Positions 26,607-36,600 of a stretch of 39,837 nt of DNA are shown here, piece after piece; positions within the stretch are counted from its first letter, which is position 1; each line of letters starts with the position of its first letter. A program made the position numbers and the translations under genes. The stretch is taken from the NCBI GenBank assembly GCA_934716995.1, contig CAKUYO010000020.1, positions 1 through 39,837 on the forward strand. The letters are read 5' to 3'. Source of the stretch: an uncultured Bacteroidales bacterium. Lineage in GTDB: Bacteria; Bacteroidota; Bacteroidia; Bacteroidales; Paludibacteraceae. The notes beneath the pieces were generated by a model. It saw nothing but the letters and a program-made list of their open reading frames with translations, was not told the origin of the DNA and made no database searches.

Positions 26607-27515
26607 TTAATCTTTGCAAATTACACAAGGTTTGCGCTGTGGCAACTCGAATAATATCGTAGCCTTGATACCGACCTGATATTGGTGTACTTCAATATCA
26701 CGCAGTTCGTTAGAGAGGAGTGCCGGAGTCATATAGAATTGCAGACCGCTGTCAGCAGTTTCGCGATAGCCGAGTCGTTCCCCCGTAGGGACATTGCGAT
26801 GGATATTAAGTATTCCATAATCAGCATATAATGCGATATAGAACCTTTGCTTGGGTTTGGGGACATCCGCCCCCGTTATGGAGATTAAGTTTCCCAATCG
26901 CATTCCGATCTCTACATGTGCCAAGATGTCAATGTCCCACGTCAGTGGAAGTTTTCCGCTTGACACAGGCGAAGTCTGTAGTTGATGATTAGGCATATCT
27001 TCAAACACTCCGATATATCGTTCGTATTCACCTTTGGTGGTAAGCATAGCGGAGGATTCAGTTCGTCCGAAAAAATTATATGAGAATTTCGGTCCTAAGA
27101 GGAAGTAGAACTTACGGAACTCTCCACCCAATAATACAGGGATATTCAAATTTAAGGAATGGCATATATCTTTGCCGTCAGAAGCATCTGCGATCAAAGT
27201 AAAAGGCATTCCCTCGGTATCTATCATATTCAGATTGCGTTGTACTCCTGCCATCGAATGGGTATTATAGAGATAATATCCCTCTATACCCGTGGAAAAG
27301 AGAAGATGATTATAATATACTCTATAACCAACTCCTACATTAGCAGCGACACCTGTTCCCGATTTGAGATCAGCCGCCTGATTGTCGAGCGATGCATAGC
27401 CGATAGCCGCATCGACCGATAAAAAATGGTGTCTCTCAGGTGTCAAACGTGTGTAAGCGCCTGACACTTGAGAGAAACCCAACAAGATTGCTAAAAGATA
27501 GCAATGCGATTTCAT
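26607..27515 (-). CDS. Outer-membrane beta-barrel protein
   Basis: I start at 27515 (MKSHCYLLAILLGFSQVSGA), which gives a signal peptide; upstream in-frame starts lie inside a repeat-filled spacer. The 302-residue product alternates strands typical of a small porin-like barrel: FLSVDAAIGYASL, ANVGVGYRVYYNHLLFSTGIE, LNIPVLLGGEFRKFYFLLGP, FYIALYADYGILNIH and a last strand YQVGIKATILFELPQ. These align in order with the barrel part of the next gene's product, including GYxxxYxxxLFxTG and YGxLNI, so they are paralogs. The last strand is followed by RKPCVICKD rather than a terminal aromatic. It heads the four-gene run ending at 17964. The channel or partner role is not evident from sequence. Confidence 0.8.
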   Translation of the reverse strand: MKSHCYLLAILLGFSQVSGAYTRLTPERHHFLSVDAAIGYASLDNQAADLKSGTGVAANVGVGYRVYYNHLLFSTGIEGYYLYNTHSMAGVQRNLNMIDTEGMPFTLIADASDGKDICHSLNLNIPVLLGGEFRKFYFLLGPKFSYNFFGRTESSAMLTTKGEYERYIGVFEDMPNHQLQTSPVSSGKLPLTWDIDILAHVEIGMRLGNLISITGADVPKPKQRFYIALYADYGILNIHRNVPTGERLGYRETADSGLQFYMTPALLSNELRDIEVHQYQVGIKATILFELPQRKPCVICKD

Positions 27516-27530
27516 TCTACATTTATTTAT

Positions 27531-27674
27531 GCTTTCGCAAACAGGGATAGTACATCTATCCACTTGGTATCCACTCGGTATCCACAGCGGAATCACCCAC
27601 TAATCACCCACTCTTGATATGGTAAGGTTATGGAAACCCTAAGAAGAAGGAATACTACACCTCTTTGCGAAAGC
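27531..27674. repeat. 144-base segment bounded by an 11-bp perfect inverted repeat
   Basis: GCTTTCGCAAA at 27531-27541 and its exact complement TTTGCGAAAGC at 27664-27674 enclose 122 bases with no gene. The segment fills nearly all of the spacer between the giant gene and the barrel gene. It has the shape of a miniature inverted-repeat element, but I see no target-site duplication. It could alternatively pair as a long-range stem in RNA. Confidence 0.5.
27557..27612. repeat. Five-unit 11-bp array
   Basis: TATCCACTTGG, TATCCACTCGG and TATCCACAGCGG (one base longer) lead into two exact AATCACCCACT units at 27591-27601 and 27602-27612. The last pair differs by one base per unit from the pair at 1341-1362, 26 kb away. 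Confidence 0.75.
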
Positions 27675-27682
27675 CCAATTAA

Positions 27683-30600
27683 TTATTTAACTATCACTCT
27701 ACCCATATACTGTTTACCTTTCTCGTCGGTAATTTTAATGGTATAAAGTCCAGCGATATGGAATCCGTTGATAGAGATATTACGTCCCTTTTGATGTTCA
27801 TGTTTGATACAACGTCCGACCATATCATAAACCTGTATCTCGACCTGCTGTCCACGGAAATTACCCGTAGCGGTAACCGTTTCACCAATACCGATCAAGT
27901 TCGGCTGCAGCGTAATCGCCTCGCAATCCACGTTATTGATACCCTGTCCGCCCTCTATTGTCAAGGTATGAATGAGTACGTAGTCGCACTGTGCATCCGT
28001 TCCCTTAACAGAGATAGTATCTACATAGGTACCAGGTTCGGTACTTAGCGGATAGGTGATTTGCGTATTTTGATAGAAATACGGCAGATCCGTGAGTTTA
28101 ATAAGTGTATCCATCCGCATTGTATCGGTATCATAGAACAACAGATGGAGTGTAACGATGCTATCGCAGCCCCATACGGTTTTAACAGTATCCATATATG
28201 TACCCTCGATAGTCAGTTCGGGATAACGAGAAGTGAAATAATACGGTTGACCTGCACAGCCGTGAGCATCCACCTCTACTTCAATGGGTTCATTAACCAC
28301 GAGGATCAGTTTGGTAATGCTATCGCAGCCGGTAACAAGCGATGAAAGCGTATCTACATAGACGCCCGTCTTGTTGTACGATTTACCATTAAACTCGAAC
28401 GATGTACCGGAACAGATATTCTCTTCAAGAGTAGTGTATTGACGGGGGATAACGGTTAGGTTGAGCGTAGTAATACTATCGCAGCCCGTAACCAATGAAG
28501 TAGTCTTCCGTTTGTAAATGCCCGTAGCGGTACGGTCGGCAAAACCCCATTCGCTACCAACTGTTTCGCCCTCACAAATAGTTTGATTGATAACCACCTG
28601 CGGAGCCATGTTGTAGGTAGCCGTCAGAGTATAGAGTGTATCAACAGCATTGTTGCCGGTTTCTGCGGTTGCCAAAGCCACCTTAGTAAACACGTTCTCG
28701 CCCTCAACGACCTTGTCTCCATCGACATAGAACAAGCCCATTGACTCAATATCTTCGAACTGGCAAGCGGTTTGTGCATCCGATTTCTTGGCGAAATAGT
28801 TGATATGCACATTACCGATATGAATGCCGTTGTAGGCGTTTTTGATAGTGGACTCGACATAGAAACCGACCTTAATGGTTTTACCCTTATATTGGGCAAG
28901 TTCTATGGTAACAGGTTCCTCTTTAACAGCCTTGTTCGGCAGCGAGTTGAGTACATAATCGCCCTTGCCATATAGATAGTTGGCATCCGTTTCGTCGTTG
29001 GAGGTCTCGTTATTCCAAACAGTAGCGTTCTCACGCTTCCAAGTGTTACCGCCATCGTCGGAGATAACTACCATAAACTGGTCGTCAGAGCCGGTCTGAT
29101 CGGCAGCATCCGCCTTGTTGAAGTAGGTAAGCGCAGCATTGAATGTGAGCCAAGCATCTTGTGTATCGTTCAGCACGATAGCCGGCGTCATCAACCACGA
29201 TTTTTTGGTTACTTGTTGACCTGTCTCGCCATAACTTGAGTTCAGTGGAGCCTGCATATGCGGACCTTCGACACCCACAATTTCCTCGGGGAATATACGA
29301 GCCCACCCGCTAGTGTAGGAGCCAGAAGTGATGCGGTTAGTCATTGAAGCACCGGCAAATACATCCGCAGCACGGGTGCCATCCATCGTCCAGTCGGCGG
29401 GTATAGCAACCTCCTCAATAAACATCTCGTCGAACATCGGTACGCGCAAAGTTTTGAATTGTTCTGCCGCTGCCATAGATACCATAGTAGGAGTACACTG
29501 TGAGGCTACCGACCAATAATAGGTAGTAGCAGTATCCAAACCGGTAACTACGATGCGGTTGTTAGCCACAACTTCATTTTGCAGGACAAACGCATTCATA
29601 TCGCTGAAAGTAGCATCAGACGATACATTTACAACAAACTGCGCATATTCATCTCCCTCCCAACTCAATGTAGCACTTGTAAGCGTAATATCACTTGTTG
29701 CCAAGTTGGTAGGTGTCGGGCAAGTATTGACATGTTCGAGTGCGATGTCATCGATGTACAACAATGTTTTGATGCTGAATTGTTCGTACTCGGGGTGCGA
29801 TTCTATCCAACCTTGTGCATCAGTGCGGAAGGCAATGTAACCACCTTTTCCTTGCATTCCGGCAAGAGGTACTTCGAAACGCTGTGCCATATACTCGTTG
29901 GCAGCGGTAGCCACGGCGCCTGTAAGGTTACGAGAATAGGTGCAGGTATCCAAAGTCACAAACGTGGAGAGGTCATTCGGGTCGGACATAACGCCCACCA
30001 CAATGGTATTCAAGGCTGCACCTTTGGCGATCGACCCCGTTTGCGGATTATACGAACCGGGCAGGGCATAGAATGAAAGTTGCAAGGTATCCAAATCTAC
30101 GTTCTCCAATATAGGCATTGCTATCCATTGGTCGTAGTAGTTGAGATAGTTGGAACTTGTGAGTTCTTTGGCACCATTGCCTTCGAAACGCAAAGCCCAA
30201 ACATCTTTCAAATCGCTGCTTAATGTGTTGTGCGAATACCAAGATGTACCTGATGATTCAACCAACCGAGGAACGTGATAGTATGGGGAGCCATCTACTA
30301 TACCTACTGCTTTGCCACAGGTCGTGCCCACTACCCAACATTGTGGTTGGTAATCGCTGGATGCTTTCGGTAGAAGCACGTGCTTTTCCTTATCTTCAAA
30401 ACTATTGGTGTAGCCGCCCATAATCTCAGCACACTCTGTGGTGAACGATTGAGCCATAGACCATTCGTTGACAAGGTCGCAATCTTGGCGAACCCGATAG
30501 TAATAGGTGGTAGTACCATCCAAACCTGCTACAATTGCCTTTTGTTCTGCCAGAGTGTCCACGAATATCAAGTCTGTAGTACCAAACGAAGTGGTTTTGG

Positions 30601-33600
30601 ATACTTGGAGGATACACGGCACATCTTCGTCTGCTGCACTCCAACTTAGCGTTGCCGAATGTCCGGTGATGTCGTTAGCGCGCAGTTTGGTCGGTTTGAG
30701 GCAGGTACGTTTGCTGAACGTAATATCGTCAATATACCATTGTCCTGCTACCGGCGCAGAGAATGCCAAGTATTGCCCGGCACGCCCTTTTAGGCGGAGA
30801 CCGAATTTCTTCCAGCCATTGTCAGTGAGGTTCTTCACCAAATCAGAAGTCGAGACAGCCGCATTGGAGTAGAAGAACGAGTCGATTGGCTCGAATGTAG
30901 CAATGTTGTTCGGGTCGGTCATTGTACCTACTACGAGAGGACGGTTGTTGTAGGCTGTTCCCACTTTACCGTCTTTCTTCTGGTAGAACGGACGTGCGTA
31001 GAAATTCACTTGAATCGTATCGTAGTCTGCATCCAATATCGGCATAGCAGCATACGCACCGAGATGTGTACCATACGTGTTGTATAGTTGCAAAGCACGA
31101 GTACCCGAGTGCGCGGCTACAGCACCACTGGCACTGCTTGTAGAGGTAGCATTATAGTTATTCAACAAGGCACCCGGTTGCTGCAATGCCACTGTAGAAG
31201 CGTCATTGCCCACATACCAATTCTGCGGCACTACCAAACGGGTGGTCTTGCTATCTTCGAAAGAAATAGTATCGCTCGTTACCACCTTGACATCTGCCGG
31301 TGTAACAAACGTGCGGCGTGCAGAAGTAGCACCCAAGCCGTCAGCGTCTGCCACCTGTACAAAGGCGAAGTACTTGGTGTTTGGCGTCAATCCTTCGAAA
31401 GTTACCATATTGGCAGTAACGGTTTGCTTAGCCACGATATCTGCTTCCCTCGCGCTATCAATGGGAAATACTTCCGCGCTCTTGGTGAGATATACATTCC
31501 ACTTGGCAGAACCATTGGCATCCCAATTGAGAGTCAATGTAGTCGGTGTGATGGAAGTTCTTCCAATGACAGGCGTTTGATAACCTTGTTTTTTCTCGAT
31601 ATACAGGTTATCAATAAACACATCCAAGTTTGCCACTTGCCTAATCATCAATGTTATAAACTTATTCTTGATGCCAGTAGGCAACGGGAATGTCACTTGG
31701 TCAAAGAGTGCATTCTTGGCTATGGTCACTTTCTCGTTATTTTCATAATCAGTGGTCTTGTAGGTAGCCAACGAAATGAATGAATCTGGGTTGTGGTCGG
31801 CATCTATCAAACCTATTTCCAATTCAGCAAACGGAAAAGTAGCAGTCCTTGTTATCTTGGCTGAGTTGCTGGAAGCCACCTCTGCAGCACGCATATCGAA
31901 ACGTAATTGCAAGGTGTCAGAACCAATAATTTCCGGTAAAGAGAGGAACGTAGGAGTCCAAGATGCATTGTATATATACATATCAAATGCTCCCGATCCT
32001 GTGCGTGCATACTTGGTTCCACTGACGATAGACGAGTGATAACGTCCATCTATTTTATTATAGGCATACAGACTTGGATGAATAATATAGGAACTGGTAC
32101 CGCTCTCTATGGTTTCAATGCCTTCTTCTGCCTCGAAACTATAGTACATACCGGCACCTATTTGGTACAGAGTACGGAATGATACAGCATCTTCGCTCCA
32201 CTCACTGATATCACCGGCACCACAGTTGGTACGAACAAAGATGTTGTAATAGGTAGAAGGTTTCAGTCCTTTCACAAGGAAAGTGGTATCGGTAGAAGAT
32301 GCCTGAATGGTATCGGTATAGTCGGCACTGATACATAACACATCCCATGAGTTGTCGGTAGTGAAGTAGGGGAGTACTGTTACTTTCACTTCCTTGGCAC
32401 CGATACTGTCCACTCTAACTTTCGGGACATAGCAGGTAGGTGTCTTCTGCACTTTGAAGTCATCCATATACACTTCCGTGGTATTCTTGTAGAGTTCGGT
32501 AAGAACAATATACACGTTCTCACCCGTGCAATCCTCCATGGTGCGGATAATCTCCGTCCATTCTTTGGAATTAGCCAAAGGATAGACTGTATCTACATAC
32601 TGAACGGTGTTGAGCAGACTATCGATATTAGTAACATCGGTAGCATAACCAATAATGATACCATTGGGGGACGCTACAGCGGAAGCAGTCTTCAATTTGA
32701 AAGAGAGCAACATTTTGCTGATGTCGCCACCAATGGGCAGTGTAGCAGCCGTCGGACGCTTGTCTTCTGCGCTATTAGCACTTGTTATATTCCATTGCAG
32801 ACCGTTGCCCGTGTCGCCATACTTGGCACTTGAATAGATGCAAGGATATGACGCTGCATCATCCATATTGCCTGCATAGAAACGATGCCAGCAAGCAGGA
32901 TAGTACTTGGTTCCGGATGTGTAGCGGTCGAAATTATCGTTGTAAGGCAATGATGCAACCTCGGGACACTCGGTGGTGAATGTTACACCCTCCAAGCACC
33001 ATTCGCCATCGCCGCCATCGCAAAGCGATTTGACATACAAATAGTAAGTGATGTTACCATCCAAGCCTGTCAGCGTATGAGTAGTTCCGCTTATAGTATC
33101 GTTTATCACATAATTGCGATTTGTTTCCAAGAACTTGTCCTGCCACTTGGAAGTTGTAACCATCACACGATACGTATCGTTGATGCCTTTCCAAGACGCA
33201 ACTGCAGAGTTACTTGTAACATTGCTTATATTCAAAGACACAGGAGCACCACAATCCGTAATAGTATCAAATTTGATATTGTCAATAAAGAAGTAGTTAT
33301 CCTGGTTGAACTCCGACAAGAATGCCACATGCTTGCCATACTCGTGTTGGAAACCATCGTACGTATTGAAGCGCACAATAGCCTTATGTACCGCATTATC
33401 CGTATAAGTAATAGTATCTATAGCAGAGAACGTACCAATATCAGCAGGGTCTGTTACCACACCGACAATAATACTGCCCGCATAACCGTTGTTTAAGGCT
33501 CTAATCTCTTTGATATTAGAAAATTGGTAATTGTCCGAGGCGCGTCCCAAGAAAGATATTTGCAAACGTTTGATGCTATCCACATCAACTGCAGGCATTA

Positions 33601-36600
33601 TTGCATAAGCCCCATTTCCGGTCGAACCTTCGTCCGTGCGGAAACGCAGGAACGCCTTCCCCCCCGGAGCATCAGTTCCCGATGCCACAAAAGGTATATA
33701 CAAACCATCCTGCACGCCTTTTTTCCCAACTGTCCAGCATGGCATAATATGGGGATCAGAAGAACCGCCATTCGTCTCCAACTCAAAGCCTTCTTCGAAT
33801 GTGATTATGCCTGTTTCTGCTGCAGATAACGGAGCACAAAGTGTCTGGAAAGAAGTTACGTTCCAAAGAGATTCATCTTCCTCACAAAGCGTTTGAACCG
33901 CCACATAATATGAGGTACTGCTCTCCAATTCTCTTAGTGCGAGGACACGGTTACTTAATATCGTGGTATCTTTCAACATTGCAGGATTAGCCAATATCTT
34001 TGCCAAATAAGCCGCTCCGTCTGTTTCCGAATTAAGACTATCCGCATCAATCACCATATCTTTCGACAAAAGCATACGTACATCGATGTTAGCCGAAGAA
34101 TACATCAAACGTGCCGAATTATCCGTCAAACGCGAGATGGTCGGATAGGCTTTCGGACAAGCAGATTCGGAAATCTCTATATCATCGATGTAGTAACTTG
34201 TGGTATATGTAAGAGTGGCTGACGTAGAGAATGCTATATACTTACCCATTCCTTCTTTATATCCGCATGCACCCAGGTTGCACTCTACTTCATACCAAGA
34301 AGTCTTATCGGGTGCTTGATATTCATAGAGCGGTGTAAAAGTACTCCAATCATCCGGATTCGTCATTACGCCGACAAACATCGACAGCGTTTTGCTGTCA
34401 GCACCGCGCGCATAGAACGACACCGTTACATTCTTCATATCTTTCGCATCAATCTCCGGCGTAGTAAACCACGACGGACCACCGGAAGAGGCTTGTGCAT
34501 ACAAGGACGCTCCGGCATAGCCCGAATAGGAATAACTGTCTTTACTCGGCACTGCCGTCGTAGTTTTACCCACATGGATAAAGGGTACGTAACTCGGTTT
34601 CAGTTTATATTCATCACCACCATGACGCGTCCAACATTCCGGGAATGTACTCTTGTCGTATGATGTGATTGCAGTGGTAGAAGCCGTAAGATACCCTTCA
34701 AAGCCCTGACGTGAAGCCGCTGAGTTCGGAACCAACTTGATACATTGAGTCCATGCATTATATCCCTCGCTCCACTCTTCGCCACCTAATGCTTTCAGAT
34801 ATACATAATATCCTGTCTGAGGTTTCAATCCCGTAATAGTAAACGGATTGCTCGTAATAGTGCTATCTTTGATAATCACCTTGGACGCATCCGCTTTATC
34901 CAACTGATCCGTGTCTATCTCATCAGTGGTTACCCAAATTTTCCAACCATTCTCGGATTCGCCTTGCCACGAGATAGTAACGCTATTGTCGCCTGCATCT
35001 TCTGTCTTGAAACCGAAAGGTGCAATGTTATTGATGCTTTCAAAACGGATATCATCCACATATATGTAACGTGTTGTTACACCATTGTAGCAGTACTGTT
35101 GGAAAACAAAGTACTTACCCATAGCAGCAGCCCACTGCGGATTGACGCTGTAGTAGTTGTCAAATTGCCCTGTCTTCGGAATAGCAATCGTATCTAACCA
35201 TGTGATAACGGCATTTGTGTCTGCTTGGTTGGCAACACCGATACGCAAGGAGTCGGTACCAGAGACACTATCCTCTTTCTTTGCCCAGAATGACACTTTT
35301 ACTTTACCATAATTGTCGGCATCCAATATCGGTGCAAACAATTTACCGGCACGTTCCGGACCTGCGCTCTTGAAATAGACACCGGCATAGTTACTCTTGC
35401 TGCCAGTACTGCTATACTTGGCAGAAGTGCTGAGTTGCGGATAGTTGTCTATAGTTGCCACATACCAGCCTGCAGCCATCATTCCGGCACCCGCGCCGTA
35501 ATAGTCAAAGTCCTCCATATAAGGCAACGCAACAGCCTCGGGCGTAGCCAAAGTAAACGCAACAGGACGGCTCCAATAACTATTCTCGTTCTCACCACAC
35601 GCAGAACGAATGTATGCATAGTAAGTACGTCCCCAATGCAATTCGCCGGTAGGAACAGTAAATTCATTTACATCAGAAACGGTATCGGTATATACTACCG
35701 TAGTCGGCGATTTTAGAGCCGCTGTCAAGTCGTTTTCTGTCTTGCTGCCATCGGTATCTATCAATATATGGAATGACTGCATATTACGTGCCGTCCATTC
35801 CAATGCAGCCGTCGAAGCAGTAACATCTTTCACTCCTAATTTAGGCACTACGCAATTGGAAAGCACATCAATGGTAACATCATCCAAAATCGGATATGAC
35901 TTCTGATTTGAAGCACTGGTTGCACCACCAACTTCATTTTCCGTCCAACGGATAGCAATATACTTGCCATTCCCCGTGTAAGAAAGGAAATCGGTATAGC
36001 AAAGTGCATACGTTTCTGCTGCTGTTGCAAAAGATTCTACTGCCACAAAAGTGGTCAAATCTTCAGGATTGGTCATTACACCGACTGTGACTTCCGTGTT
36101 TTTGTAAGACGAAGAACTTGCACGCAAATAGAACTCCATTTCCAAGTCCTGTATTGCCGAATCTTGGACGGGGAAAGTAATCCACGCATCACGTCCGACC
36201 TCCAAAGAGTAGGTCAAGGCTTGCACACCACTATTTGCTTTAGACTTGGAAGTTTCAAACTTCGGATAATCGCTCGCTGTGGAGTGTACCCCTACATACT
36301 TCGGATACTTGGTAGAAGAAGTCCCGATGGTTCTTGTCCCCTCCGAGGTCTCAAAACCGAATTTCATTGGCAGTGTTTTCTTATACGAAGTGGTAAACGG
36401 TTGAGCCGCAGACCATTTTCCGCCTTCCGCCTGCACGTATGCATAGTACTGCGTACCTTCAGTCAGACCGGTTGCCGTATAGCGGGCTGCAGACACCTTG
36501 GTCTCCACTACACGTTTTGCCGCGGCAATCGTACTTGCGTCATCCACATTCTCGGTAGAAATCAATACGTTATACGCCGAAGTCACATTATCCCATACCA

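Noticed and set aside
24404..27515. PorP/SprF family assignment for the barrel proteins
   Set aside because: The usual opening of that family (a QDPxYTxYM-like stretch after the signal peptide) is absent, and the strand order is closer between these two than to PorP/SprF as I recall it.
27516..27596. Longer N-terminus for the barrel protein starting at 27596
   Set aside because: The extra 27 residues would be coded by the 11-base repeat array and precede a clear signal peptide.
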